Shown piece by piece: positions 21,925-32,124 of a stretch of 64,000 nucleotides of DNA. The position numbers and the translations under genes are program-made. The stretch is from Pectinophora gossypiella (taxonomy: Eukaryota > Arthropoda > Insecta > Lepidoptera > Gelechiidae), in contig NC_065406.1 of NCBI RefSeq assembly GCF_024362695.1, positions 2,852,001 to 2,916,000 on the forward strand, in the 5' to 3' direction. Position 1 is the first letter of the stretch; the number at the start of each line of letters is the position of its first letter. Below the pieces are notes generated by a model. It saw only the letters and a list, made by a program, of their open reading frames with translations. It did no database searches and was not told the origin of the DNA.

Positions 21925-22060
21925 CCATTGTCGTCACGGTCTCCCTCGACGTCGACGATCAAGACAACCAAACAGGACAGGGAGGTTTGGAAAGAGAAAG
22001 GAGAGGCCTTTGCCCAGCAGTGGGACATTAATAAGGCTACAGAAAATAAAGGTAATGGCG
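21925..22060 (+). mobile_element. LINE ORF2 C-terminus
   Basis: Reads TTKQDREVWKEKGEAFAQQW then DINKATENK. The A(F)AQQW ending is the coding form of the GCCCAGCAGTGGG tail seen in the SINEs. The rest of the 63-aa frame runs into flanking DNA. Confidence 0.65.
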
Positions 22061-22239
22061 GTGGATTGGTCTTGTCCTTATTGTTCGACTTGTGGAACAC
22101 CCGTCCCGACGAGCTCTGACGTGGTGTGCGCGTGGAAAACGCAAATTAACGCGATCGGTTGACGGGGAAATAAAAACTCTCCGCATGTCATGGGGACAAG
22201 CTACAGTATATTATATACACATACATATATAAACCACGC

Positions 22240-22335
22240 CTATTTCTCACCGGGGTAAGCAGAGACTATAGAATTCCATTTGCATTGATCTTGACACACT
22301 TCTCTTGCTTCCTCCACATTCATCAATCGCAGTAT
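22240..22335 (-). mobile_element. LINE ORF2 C-terminal remnant
   Basis: Reverse complement of the 15.7/28.5 kb family: CACATTCATCAATCG, CTTCCTCCACATTC and TTTCTCACCGGGGTAAGCAG. Confidence 0.65.
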
Positions 22336-22426
22336 ACCTATAATATGTCAGCATTTCATTCTATCAATTGAAAATTATTAAAGTAAAAGATCCGTTATTC
22401 ATTCATTCTTTCATTCATTTTAAAAT

Positions 22427-22528
22427 TAACGGTTGTCAATCATCTGTCCCTATCCTTTTCGGCGGAGAAGAAAATGACGGGTATAACTTAATATAAAATT
22501 AAGAGGTGTCTGCAGGAATCGGGGCCAA
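22427..22528. mobile_element. MITE-4 half
   Basis: GTCAATCATCTGTCCC, TTTTCGGCGGAGAAG, TAATATAAAATTAAG and the outer end GTGTCTGCAGGAATCGGGGC. Confidence 0.65.
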
Positions 22529-23035
22529 TATAAACGTTATAACTTACTGTACAGTGCCACATATCGTAATTTTCTGTACTTCTTTAAAGCCTCAGAAAAA
22601 CTTGGAAAGCTTGTCTCAATATTCTGTCAAAGTTAAAATGAAATTCTTCTCAGAAAATAAACTTGTTAAGTACAACGATCAGTATATTTCACTCCACAAA
22701 TAAGTCTGTCAGAAGTTTTTACTGGTATTATTTGTGTATAAACTTGGTATAACTTTGAAGTTGTATGACAACCTCGGGAAAAGTTTTAAATACTTGCAAA
22801 AACCCACGCTTTAAAGATGTTTTTTTATTTACTTTCTAAGGAATTTGCATTTGTACATAATAACATTTAGGTAAGTAAATAGAGCCATTACTAAGAGGCA
22901 TAGTTGGGCCGTATAATAAAGAAATGCGAGGTATGGAACGGCAACTCTCTTCCCCGCAGCCATTCGTAACGGGCACCTCACTCCCTCTGGGTCTTACTGT
23001 AGTCTTAATCGCCGTAAGTCCTGCATTATTGAAAT
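22529..23035. other. No gene recognised
   Basis: Small frames only (e.g. 22506-22703); no domain or splice context. Confidence 0.4.
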
Positions 23036-23135
23036 ACATGACCCATGTCAGGGGCCTTTGGCGGCTCAATAGTAACCTTGACACCAGGGTTGATGAGGTT
23101 GGTACTCCACCTCACAACTCACACGATAGAAGAAG
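23036..23135 (+). mobile_element. SINE-B 3' fragment
   Basis: CATGTCAGGGGCCTTTGGCG, ACACCAGGGTTGATGAGG and ACACGATAGAAGAAGA. Head absent. Confidence 0.75.
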
Positions 23136-23675
23136 ACTCTTTTACCTACACTTTCATACATCCCACACATATACGTACTCCGGCCAAGTAGTTAATGCCA
23201 TCTGCGACAAATCTACAAAAAGTATATTTATTCTATGACTGCAGTCTTTAAAGTTTTGCAATCTCGGTTTTGATGTTCATCGGCAAATAACATGATGTTT
23301 AAGATTCGTTCGAAATATTCTCTTTACACAGAATCCATTTGAAGTGCTCGTGGAAATTGTTTATTTTATGGCGAGAAAAAGTTTGTGTGATATATCGGTT
23401 TCTTGCTTATTTAATGAAAAACCTTTCGGTTGTAATGTGTAGGGTCATTATACCAATGAATTAAGTATATTATAATACACTTAAGTAGAAAGAACATCAG
23501 GATTATGTGGAATTATACTCACTATTACCTTATAGATACGGTCTGCAGTACTGAAATCACCTGATTGCTGGAAAATTTAGATTATTCACTCAGAAAAAAC
23601 GTATATGACAGACAATTAGTTGTCGAGCGAAATTCGCCGAAAGGTATTGGGGACATTATGTTCAGTGATTTGCCA
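23136..23675. other. No gene recognised
   Basis: No element or coding signal seen. Confidence 0.4.
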
Positions 23676-23840
23676 GAATAAGGAATAATACTACGTATAG
23701 AACGGCAACTCTCCGCTCCCCACCAGCGTCAGAGCTAGGTTTACCTCACCCCCACTCGAACATAGTTTAGACTTGTATCGTATGGTGTCACACGTCACAC
23801 ACACAGATGCGCGTGTACGATAATGTCAATGTGTAGACCA
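23676..23840 (+). repeat. REP-F, uninterrupted copy
   Basis: AATAAGGAATAATACTACGT, ATAGAACGGCAACTCTCC, AGCTAGGTTTACCTCACC, then ACACAGATGCGCGTGTACGA. It shows the empty form of the AATACTACGTA site that is occupied in three other copies. Element type unknown. Confidence 0.75.
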
Positions 23841-24337
23841 CGATAACCACGTGAAAAAACTGTTGCTGACTTAAATCGACATTTCAGTCGAAACGAGTCG
23901 AGACAATAACTGTACGTAACTGTGTCGAGACAATACTGACTCACGGGGGACACATGTTTCACTCCTGTCGCCCGACAATTGTCGCATAGTGAAAACGAGG
24001 CATATTGATGTCTTGTTGACGATAAATTATTATCCAAACTTCCCAACTATTAATTATTAAATAACACCATTAAATATTATCAAAGTCAAACAGCGTCGTT
24101 CACAAGTTACTAAGTGACGAAACTTCTGGCTCTTGTCAGGTTCAAATTACCGGAGAATTCGTTGGAATATCTAACAGAGATAATTAGTTTTAAAGTTAGA
24201 TTTTTCTTGGGTTACAATATCGAATTGCTCCGTAGAAACTTTATTAATTAGTCTATTTATATATGGAATTCAAATACAAATTACGTTCTCGCGTTAAAGA
24301 AAACGTGTCAGTTATACAGGAAAAATGAGTACCTTCA
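23841..24337. other. No gene recognised
   Basis: Unassigned AT-rich DNA. Confidence 0.35.
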
Positions 24338-24369
24338 TTTTTTTTGTTTTTTTGACGTGACTTACTGTA

Positions 24370-24511
24370 CGGTCACGAGTACTAATATGATACACTTTGA
24401 AACCATGTCACATTCACTTTATTTGACAAATGAAACCGTAAGTCTCATTAAATGTCAAATATGATAGTGCGACAGGATCCTAAAGTGGGTACACGATATT
24501 GCTCATGACTG
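24370..24511. mobile_element. MITE-1
   Basis: Ends CGGTCACGAGTACTAATATG and ATATTGCTCATGACTG, TA on both flanks. It sits directly after a REP-G scrap (TTTTTTTGACGTGACTTACT). Confidence 0.85.
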
Positions 24512-24714
24512 TACCATAACCTACCATAAGTTCACGACTTCATCTCAATGAGGATTGAGGGACTTTCCAGGCTACGTTCCTGAAATACAATATAGATAGC
24601 GCTGTACAGATTTTCCTTCATTTAACCTTCTAATTCCATGGATAACAGACATAATTATGCATCTTTTATCATTGTTTTTGGGTATAAATGATTTTATTAC
24701 ACGCAGGCACAATT

Positions 24715-24978
24715 GTTGAAGTTAAGCAATTGTTAAAGTTAAGCAACTTCCGCAAAGGCCGGTCATAGGATGGGTGACCACAAAAAAAAAGTTTCCATCT
24801 CGAGCTCCTCCGTGCTTCGGAAGGCACGTTAGGCCGTTGGTCCCGGCTGCATTAGCAGTCGTTAATAACCACCAATCCGCACTGGGCCCGCGTGGTGGTT
24901 TAAGGCCCGATCTCCCTATACATCCATAGGGAAGGCCCGTGCCCCAGCAGTGGGGACGTTAATGGGCTGATGATGATG
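24715..24978 (+). mobile_element. SINE-D, 5'-truncated
   Basis: Bounded by AGGCACAATT (24705-24714 and 24979-24988). It starts at the 5S-like block, which has a small internal duplication (GTTGAAGTTAAGCAATT then GTTAAAGTTAAGCAACTT), then GGATGGGTGACCAC, the shared body and the tail GCCCCAGCAGTGGGGACG with (GAT)n. The tRNA-like head is missing. Confidence 0.9.
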
Positions 24979-25165
24979 AGGCACAATTACACCTACCCAT
25001 TATTATTCTGATCAAAATAAAGAGAAGCAGTATAGGTAGCAATATCATTCTATACATAATGTGATCCAAATATCAACCAACAATTATTTTTATATATGCT
25101 TCTGTAATTACATTGTATTTTGGAATAAATATGTACCCGAGTAATGAGGAAATAGGTAATTGTCA

Positions 25166-25501
25166 ACACACAACAGCCTCCGTGGTCTAGTGGTTAGAGC
25201 GTTAGGCTCACGACCTGGGGTCCGGGTTCGATTCCCGATGGGGACATGGTCGAAATCACTTTGTAAGACTGTCCTTTGTTTGGTAAGGACTTTTCAGGCT
25301 TGAATCACCTGATTGTCCGAAAAAGTAAGATGATTCCGTGCTTCGGAGGGCACGTTAAGCCGTTGGTCCCGGCTATTAGCCGTAAAAACACCTCCACCAA
25401 CCCGCAGTGGAGCAGCGTGGTGGAGTATGCTCCATACCCCCTCCGGTTGATTGAGGGGAGGCCTGTGCCCAGCAGTGGGACGTATATAGGCTATTTATAG
25501 A
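25166..25501 (+). mobile_element. SINE-A, full length
   Basis: Best intact copy: TGGTCTAGTGGTTAGAGCG, GGTTCGATTCCCGATGGGGA, TCCTTTGTTTGGTAAGGAC, CACCTGATTGTCCG, ACCTCCACCAACCCGCAG, GGCCTGTGCCCAGCAGTGGG. TAATTGTCA lies at 25157-25165 and 25502-25510. It supplies the empty-site sequence for the insertions at 6.5 kb and 12.4 kb. The 74-aa frame over it is element translation. Confidence 0.9.
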
Positions 25502-25542
25502 TAATTGTCACGTTAAAGCTGTACAACGCCATCTGTATTGTT

Positions 25543-25568
25543 ACTGTGGTGTCCCTTTATAATAAACG

Positions 25569-25656
<88 letters not shown>
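25543..25656 (+). mobile_element. Minimal LINE tail with (TTTC)n microsatellite
   Basis: About 30 bp of 3' sequence (GTGGTGTCCCTTTATAATAA) followed by roughly 80 bp of TTTC repeats. Bounded by TATTGTT (25536-25542 and 25657-25663). The same 3' sequence precedes TTTC tails in reverse at 29.8 kb. Confidence 0.8.
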
Positions 25657-25657
<1 letters not shown>

Positions 25658-25709
25658 ATTGTTTGTGGCGAACATAGCCTAGAAAATTCCACATTGGGGT
25701 AGTTTTTTT

Positions 25710-25795
25710 TTATTTATTTTTTTGTAAATTTGACCGCAGATGGCATTAACTACTTGGCCGGACAAATGGGGAGCGCTGAAGACTCCGGTAATTGG
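25710..25795 (+). repeat. REP-G fragment
   Basis: CAGATGGCATTAACTACTTG and GGACAAATGGGGAGCGCTGA. Confidence 0.6.
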
Positions 25796-26230
25796 GGTAG
25801 TCAGGTACAGAACATTTTGTATGGATTTAATAACAATTTGTTATTGTTATTAAATTCCTTCAACGACCGACCAACTAAATCATAAAAAATAAACCTATTT
25901 CCCAACTTCTGACAGACTAACACTTCTCGACCTCGCTTAGAACTACGAAGGATCAAAACTTGTCCATCGAGTTACTAAGTCACTACTGAGCCAATCTGTT
26001 TTCGTATACTAAAAGATTCAGCGAGTTTCCCTCGGAATATACCCCCTCGTAAAACCCGTGATGAATGTTGCCCAGGATAAAGTAGTTCGTTTCAGACTGA
26101 GGAACATAAATGCATCAAGGTTCCGGCGATTGTGTTTTCAACTTCAACTTAAACTTTATGGTTGTGTGGCAACCGGTCGTCAGATTGTGTTTTATATAGA
26201 AGTAAATGTAACAGCTTAAACAAAAGTCAT
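25796..26230. other. No gene recognised
   Basis: Unassigned. Confidence 0.35.
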
Positions 26231-26340
26231 CTTCTCCCTAGCATTATCCCGTTTTTCACAGGTTCCACTTACCTAACCTGAAGATTTGACAGGTCCGGTT
26301 TTTACAGAAGCGACTGCCTGTCTGATCTTCCAACCCCCTA
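26231..26340 (-). mobile_element. SINE-C tail fragment
   Basis: ATTATCCCGTTTTTCACAGG, ACCTAACCTGAAGATTTGAC and GCGACTGCCTGTCTGATC; stops before the tRNA-like head. Confidence 0.75.
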
Positions 26341-26582
26341 AAAACCTCAAAAATAACAGTATTTCTCCACTATTTAATGGATGTTATTATACATATAAAC
26401 CTTCCTCTTGAATCACTCTATCTATTAAAAAAAACGCATCAAAATCCGTTGCGTAGTTTTAAAGATTTAAGCGTACATAGGGATTTAGGCGCATTGGTGC
26501 TTCTGCACTGTAAAGTCGCGAAATGTAAATAAATCAATAATAAATAAATAAATATAGGGACAGAAAAAGCGACTTTGTTTTA

Positions 26583-26770
26583 TACTATGTAGTGATTTGA
26601 TCCAGATATCAAGCAACAATTATACTTATACATATATGCTTCTGCCATTACATTGTGTTTTGTAATAATTATGTACCCTATTAATGAGAAAATAGATAAG
26701 TACCACGTTTGTACTGAACAACGCAATCTATATTGTTTTTGGTGAGCGTCGCCTGGAAATTTCCTCATTC
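26583..26770 (+). repeat. REP-H fragment
   Basis: TTTGATCCAGATATCAAGCA, ATATGCTTCTGCCATTACAT and CAATCTATATTGTTTTTGG: a copy without the insertions found at 24.6-25.7 kb. Confidence 0.6.
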
Positions 26771-27133
26771 CCACTCGCTCACTGTTATCTCGGAGAAAAC
26801 TCGTTTACAAACGATTTCCAGTTTTTCAACAAGCGTACCACAGGATGTACATCAATTAACAAGGTAATCCAATATTTCGAGCATCCAGTATTTTTAATTG
26901 AGTTAATAATTTACTGTGCATTGTGAGACATTCCGACGCATACCTGAAAATTGTCCGTGATATTCGTTAAATTTGCATTTCCGCTTGTGACGGTGGAAAA
27001 CGGAAAAGTCGTGATATTTCCGGATGAAAAATATTTCACAAACGAGCAGCTTTGGTCTGCAGATTGCACACTACTGCAGATTGTACTCCCTTACACAACA
27101 TCGTACGCCGGACACCACACAAAAAGTCTCCTC
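26771..27133. other. No gene recognised
   Basis: The frames at 26951-27335 enter the SINE-B that follows and are not supported. Confidence 0.35.
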
Positions 27134-27384
27134 TTCTTCTCTTCCTATCGTGTGGGTCGTGAGGTGGATTACCAACCCCATCAACCCTGGTGGCAGGGTT
27201 ACTATTGAGCCGCCAAAGGCCCCTGACATGGCTCATGTAACGACTACTTACTTACATCAGCAAGTAGTAACCGAGACCAACAGCTTAACGTGCCTTCCGA
27301 AGCACGGATCATCTTATTTTCGGACAATCAGGTGATCAGCATGTATGGTCGTGAGCCCAACACTCAAACCACTGGACCACCTTA
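27134..27384 (-). mobile_element. SINE-B, internally deleted
   Basis: Reverse copy: CCTATCGTGTGGGTCGTGAG, GAGCCGCCAAAGGCCCCTGA, then AATCAGGTGATCAGC joined almost directly to GTGAGCCCAACACTCAAACC. Confidence 0.8.
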
Positions 27385-27631
27385 AATATGTTTTGTTTGT
27401 GTGCAATAAAGTATATTTGATTCGATTATGCATATCCAAAATTAATGCTATTTTGACACCTTTGCCGTTAGAACATTTATTCTACGTTCTATCAGAATAT
27501 CAAAGGTTCTATCGAAGGTTGTCTGGAAGATATCGCTTCTAACGATAAGGAGTCATTGCTCACTCGAAGTGTTTTCCTTGAAAATGTCTAAGATATGTGT
27601 GAAATAAAGTGTTAATTCATTCTTTCAGCAG

Positions 27632-28009
27632 AGCTAATATGCGCAACGTGATAAAATTATCTAAATTAAATAAATTTTGTCGCAATCGATAAGTTTGTTT
27701 TTCCACGTGATTTTGTCCGTATTTTGCCAGAACGACATTACTTATTTGGGTTCACATATTAGCACCAATCGACGAAATGTCATAATTATATCGTCGTTCA
27801 CCGACTAGATGGACTGATCAAGCGAAAGACTCGTCGTCATCCAAGTTCTACACAGTAGTAAGGGAAGCGCTGGACAGGATTCGGTGGAGACAAATCATAC
27901 GCTCCAGGTGCAACCCTGATGCTGACCACGATCCTCAGATATGAGGACCAAGAATCAAATTCGATAAAATGACCGTGACGAAATTTTATCACGATGCGCA
28001 TGTTAGCCC
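27632..28009. mobile_element. MITE-8 with embedded LINE piece
   Basis: Imperfect inverted ends of about 25 bp: GCTAATATGCGCAACGTGAT on the left and ATCACGATGCGCATGTTAGC on the right. A related half lies at 40.75-40.81 kb. The centre contains a LINE remnant (next entry). Confidence 0.6.
27786..27945 (+). mobile_element. LINE ORF2 C-terminal remnant
   Basis: Reads YRRSPTRWTDQAKDSSSSKF, then TVVREALDRIRWRQIIRS and a stop after DPQI. The P-TRW-D...A-DR-RWR pattern is typical of the end of non-LTR ORF2. Confidence 0.65.
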
Positions 28010-28164
28010 TACTGAATATGTCAGGACCAAATCCTCTCGCTTGTAAAACCTCATCGTTTGCTCTGCAGTAAATATTACTGCAGTTGTTGGATCACAATAT
28101 TTGTTCGTGTTCAAATTTCCGAACAATTTGTTCCGTATTCGCATTGCAAAGTGTACACATAACA

Positions 28165-28437
28165 TACATAAACAGCCTATATACGTCCCACTGCTGGGCA
28201 CAGGCCTCCCCTCAATCAACCGGAGGGGGTATGGAGCATACTCCACCACGCTGCTCCACTGCGGGTTGGTGAAGGTGTTTTTACGGCTAATAGCCGGGAC
28301 CAACAGCTTAACGTGCCCTCCGAAGCACGGAATCATCTTACTTTTTCAGACAATCAGGTGATTCAAGCCTGAAAAGTCCTTACCAAACAAAGGACAGTCT
28401 CACAAAGTGATTTCGACAATGTCCCCATCGGGAATCA
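28165..28437 (-). mobile_element. SINE-A, 5'-truncated
   Basis: Reverse copy from the tail (GTCCCACTGCTGGGCACAGG) to CAATGTCCCCATCGGGAATC, stopping inside the B box. Frames at 27989-28361 are element translation. Confidence 0.85.
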
Positions 28438-28504
28438 AAGTGTAGCGAGTTTTATTTACAACACTTTTACCTGGTTGTATTTATATTCTTTTAAATCATC
28501 ATCT

Positions 28505-28700
28505 TCTGCATGATGCAGAGGAAGACCTAGAAGGACGTACATTGACCAAATTGGAGATGTCCTTAGACCAGGTTCAGTACGATCTACTCTGAATCGACGT
28601 GCGTGTATGAAACGATTGATGAATGTGGAGGAAACAAGAGAAGTGTGTCAGGATCGAGGAAAATGGAATTCCATACTCTTTGCTTACCTCGGTGAGAAAC
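28505..28700 (+). mobile_element. LINE ORF2 C-terminus
   Basis: Nearly continuous: RGRPRRTYIDQIGDVLRPG, RSTLNRRACMKRLMNVEE, VCQDRGKWNSILFAYLGE. A relative of the remnants at 15.7, 22.3 and 33.0 kb. Confidence 0.7.
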
Positions 28701-28719
28701 AGGCGTGCTTCCTTATTGG

Positions 28720-28778
28720 GAAACCGGACCTCCGACGGTATAACTACTAGACCGCCGAGGCTGTTGCTGATGATTAAC
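28720..28778 (-). mobile_element. tRNA-like SINE head
   Basis: On the minus strand CAGCCTCGGCGGTCTAGTAG and CCGTCGGAGGTCCGGTTTCC: a decayed SINE-A-type head with no body. Confidence 0.5.
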
Positions 28779-29037
28779 TTTTACTCAATCTTTCATTTTT
28801 GTCCAAGGATATTAATTCTTGAAAGTAATATCAATCTCTCCCATCTCATCTATTTTAGTTGGTAGGTACTTAACGCGGCACCGGAAATTCATCTCCAGTG
28901 AGGTAATTGGGAGTAAGTGGTACTCCACTGGCTTCGTGATCTGAAGTGGGTCTTCATTTCCGTCATCAAACCTGTAATGCCATAGACATCCAGAACCATT
29001 GATGTATAATATGTTATTAAAAATACCAACGTACATA

Positions 29038-29182
29038 CAGTCATGAGCAATATAATGTACCCACTTTAGGACTCTGTCGCACTAACATATTTGACATTTA
29101 GTGAGACTTACAGTACAATTTGTCAAAAAAGTTAATGTGACATGGTACCAAAGTGTATCATACATATTAATGCTCATGACCG
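29038..29182. mobile_element. MITE-1
   Basis: Ends CAGTCATGAGCAATATAATG and ATTAATGCTCATGACCG, TA on both flanks. Confidence 0.88.
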
Positions 29183-29650
29183 TACATGGGTAGGTACATA
29201 AACTCACGCCGCGCACTAGGCCGATTCTATCCTGGCCTGTAAAACCTTTTTAAGTAATAGAAATATAAAAAAAAAATATTTTTTTACTTATTAATTTTAA
29301 TTAAAACGTCCGTTGTCTCTGCCTACCTCAACGGGTAATAGTCGCGATTTTGCAAATTTTTAAAACATACACATATATACATAAACTCACGCCTATGTTC
29401 CCCGAAGGGGTGGGCAGAGCCGCAAATAATCAGAAGACTATTTTCAGCCACTTTTGAAAATAGTGTAATTTTTTAAAAGTTAGAGATAAATAGATAGGTA
29501 AAATAAAAAAGGTTCTACAGATAATTTTATCAACTTTCTTTGTAACTATTCAACTACGTAATTAGTAACATTTCGAGTCCTTTTTATTACTTAAAAAGTT
29601 ACTATAATTTACATAAGTGTAGTATTTAGTTTTGCAGGCCAGTGTACGTA
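29183..29650. other. No gene recognised
   Basis: Includes a reverse LINE-end word (ACATAAACTCACGCCTATGT, CCCCGAAGGGGTGGGCAGAG) at 29385-29440; otherwise AT-rich. Confidence 0.4.
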
Positions 29651-29652
29651 TA

Positions 29653-29792
29653 CAGGGTGTTAGTGACAGCGTAATACTGAGGGGGATGATTCAGCTCATT
29701 ATTCCGAAACATCAAAGTTCCAATTGATATCAACTCAGAATTATGGTGTGAATCATTTCTCAAAAATTCGTTACGATGTCACTAACACTCTG
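29653..29792. mobile_element. MITE-2
   Basis: Ends CAGGGTGTTAGTGACAGCG and CGATGTCACTAACACTCTG, TA on both flanks; interior GAGGGGGATGATTCAG. Confidence 0.82.
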
Positions 29793-29794
29793 TA

Positions 29795-30310
29795 TGTAAG
29801 AAAGAAAGAAAGAAACATTTATTACTCCCGGACACCACAGACACAGACAGACAGGTAAATTACATTCAACACAGGACAGAAACCACACAGAAATCAATAC
29901 ATAAAGAAAAAAAAAGAACCCCAAGATCAATAATCTAAAAAGAAATAACCAAAAACTAACCAAAATCATAAAAAAATAATAACAGTAAGTGTACATCAAA
30001 AATCTAAAAAAAAAAACCAAAATCATAAAAAAAAAATAATAACAGTAAATGTACATAAATGCAACGCACTGACGGCCCGATCATCTGCGGTGGCTGTATA
30101 TGTCATCGGAAGATGTATTTGCAGATTTTGATATGAAATCCTTATATGGATATGATGAACTGTATGCTGACCATCGCTCATTATAATCGTCTGTAGAAAA
30201 GGCACAATATCTAGGAAGAAAGAAAGAAAGAAAATATTTATTTCCATATTGGACGCCACATTTACAAACTTAGATTACAGAATTTAAAAAAAAAAACAAA
30301 GACAAATAAT
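29795..30310 (-). mobile_element. Two reverse LINE tails with GAAA (TTTC) repeats
   Basis: At 29800-29850 AAGAAAGAAAGAAACATTTA precedes CTCCCGGACACCACAG, the reverse of the tail at 25.5 kb. At 30218-30270 another GAAA run precedes ATTTATTTCCATATTGG. Between them an A-rich ~53-bp unit (CCAAAATCATAAAAAAATAA, CAGTAAGTGTACAT) occurs twice in tandem near 29955-30055. Frames at 29760-30259 reflect this simple sequence. Confidence 0.6.
30108..30200. repeat. Dispersed repeat, copy 1
   Basis: TATGCTGACCATCGCTCATT with GAAATCCTTATATGGATATG. A second copy lies at 30884-30980. Function unknown. Confidence 0.65.
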
Positions 30311-30860
30311 TACAGACATTAAATACACAATATCTCATTTTACATAATGACCCCAGAAGATAAGAGGCAGATAAATTCTTTAACAATAATCAGTTATCAT
30401 TTCACATTCAATACGGGGCAAAATTATTACCACAAAGGTGTCAAATTATACTTTTTAATTAACCAACACGCCTAGGGCGCTTCTATTGTAATTCCTTTGC
30501 AATTTCCTTCAACATTTCCCATTTCATCTTTTATTTTACATTCACCCGTCTGTTCTTCCTGCTCCAGGGTAAATAAATAAAGTGTTTTTTTTTTCTTTAT
30601 TGTGGAACCTGTTTAAAGAGCATTAGTGCCTTTGTAAAAGGGTTTGTTATTTATTTTAATTTAGTTTTTTAAAAGCTATAAATTGCAAAATAATGAGTAT
30701 TCTGCTATAGAAAAGGAACGACTGTACCGTCTAAGTAATTTTCTCTAGTTAGTTTTTTATTGTTTTGTTTATCAAGTTCATCATTAATACTCGTTTCGTT
30801 TATCTACTTACTGTTATATAAATAACATATGCACACGATTATATTCTCATATACCATTAG
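30311..30860. other. No gene recognised
   Basis: AT-rich, unassigned. Confidence 0.4.
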
Positions 30861-30883
30861 GATAGTCAGAGGTACATCCATCA

Positions 30884-30980
30884 AGATGTACTTGCAGCTT
30901 TTGATACGAAATCCTTACACGGATATGATCAACTGTATGCTGACCATCGCTCATTATAATCGTCTATAGAAACACCTAAC
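30884..30980. repeat. Dispersed repeat, copy 2
   Basis: Shares TATGCTGACCATCGCTCATT and the following TATAATCGTCTATAGAAA with 30.1-30.2 kb. Confidence 0.65.
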
Positions 30981-30984
30981 CGAG

Positions 30985-31365
30985 CTTTCTGTTAGATCAA
31001 CGTGATAAGTAGTGAGCCGAATCGTCGTCTGTAATGGTCGAGCCAACTGTGTTAGTGAAAACTGCTCTTAAGATAAATTAGTAACTTATTGATGTAAGTC
31101 GATGGCCGCTGGGGCGGAAGGGTTCTGGAATAGCGACCACGTGTCGGACGACGCTCAGTGGGTAGGCCCGCTACAAGGTGGACCGACGATCTGGTGAAGG
31201 TCGCGGGAAGCCGTTGGATGCGGGCAGCGCGGGACCGATCGTCGTGGAGATCCTTGGGGGAGGCCTATGCCCAGCAGTGGGCGTCGTACGGCTGATGATG
31301 ATGATGGTTGATGGTGATGTAAGTCCGGTACCGGGGTTCGAACCTGCGTTCAAAAGTATAAGCTT
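30985..31365 (-). mobile_element. SINE-E split by a LINE 3' end
   Basis: GCTTTCTGTTAGATCAACGT and GTAATGGTCGAGCCAACTGT on one side; GGTACCGGGGTTCGAACCTG on the other. Confidence 0.65.
31101..31314 (+). mobile_element. LINE 3' end with ORF2 C-terminus
   Basis: Bounded by an 11-bp duplication, TGATGTAAGTC (31090-31100 and 31315-31325), so this is a complete 5'-truncated insertion of 214 bp. It reads RWTDDLVKVAGSRWMRAARD, then RSSWRSLGEAYAQQWASYG and a stop, and ends in (GAT)n. A GAT-rich tail and this C-terminus fit an RTE-like non-LTR element. The final codons are the same DNA that forms the SINE tails. The frames of 60 and 63 aa over it are off-frame. Confidence 0.85.
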
Positions 31366-31463
31366 TTAAGGTTCGACATCTGTACCTTTAGGGACCCAAT
31401 GACTAACGCCCCCCACGCATCGTTTGTGAATTTTATTTTCTTTACGTAATATTTCACGCTTCT

Positions 31464-32124
31464 TTACTTTCCATCTTCAAGTCCACGATTATCTACGCCA
31501 TGAACTTTTAGTATAACATTTTTCAAACTGTCTTCTGAATACTGTGACATATCTAAGGAATTTATAAGGATGTTTTCCTCGTATAAATTCCAACAATTCT
31601 CAACAATATTTTCTATTGCGTGGTGGCAGATATTCCTGTTATTAGATGCCATAACTTTTGCCGTGAGGAAGTAAATGTTTTGAAAGAATATGAAACAACC
31701 ATTATACTTTTATTGTAGGTAACGACTCTTTTATATGTGGTCTGTTCAAAGATAATTTTGCTTCTTCAGCGCTTATCTTTTCGGTTCACTTCGGGTCGTT
31801 TTTGTTTAACATAATCCCTTACTAGAATCTGTAATCCGTCTCTGTGGTATTCTAAAATTTTACATGTTTCATTCGTTTCTATTTTTTCTTTATTAGACTG
31901 TTGATTTCAGTTTGAGATTTTGTTGTGGGCCAAATTGTGTGCATGTCTTTGGTTATTTGGTTATTATTGATAAAACATTTCACACCTTTGAACATTCTCT
32001 TTATTATTCTACATAACATAATATAAGATAGCATCAGGCACCATAATTCAGATTTAGGCAGAGATAAGATTTCCAAGATTTGTGCCTCTATTACAAGGTA
32101 ATCCTGGGAGCCACGTGATATCAT
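31464..32124 (-). pseudogene. Decayed coding-like stretch, unknown
   Basis: Two minus-strand blocks look more protein-like than their surroundings. The 31879-32124 frame (81 aa, ending SLIKKK) can be followed past its stop only after a one-base shift, into CKILEYHRDGLQILVRDYVK; that block ends near 31785. The frame at 31464-31652 (62 aa) stays open upstream of its first methionine. I recognise no domain. The beginning of the first frame overlaps a SINE-C-like scrap (ATTTATCTATGATCCAAATA). It could be a dead transposon gene, an old exon, or chance. Confidence 0.22.

Larger units (their letters stand above)
24640..25700 (+). repeat. REP-H copy carrying three insertions
   Basis: Pieces at about 24640-24714, 24979-25165, 25502-25542 and 25657-25700 read through as one repeat related to 26.58-26.77 kb (TATGCTTCTGTAATTACATT, ATTATGTACCC-type word, then GTGGCGAACATAGCCT against GTGAGCGTCGCCT). 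The gaps are filled by a SINE-D, a SINE-A and a LINE tail. Confidence 0.7.
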
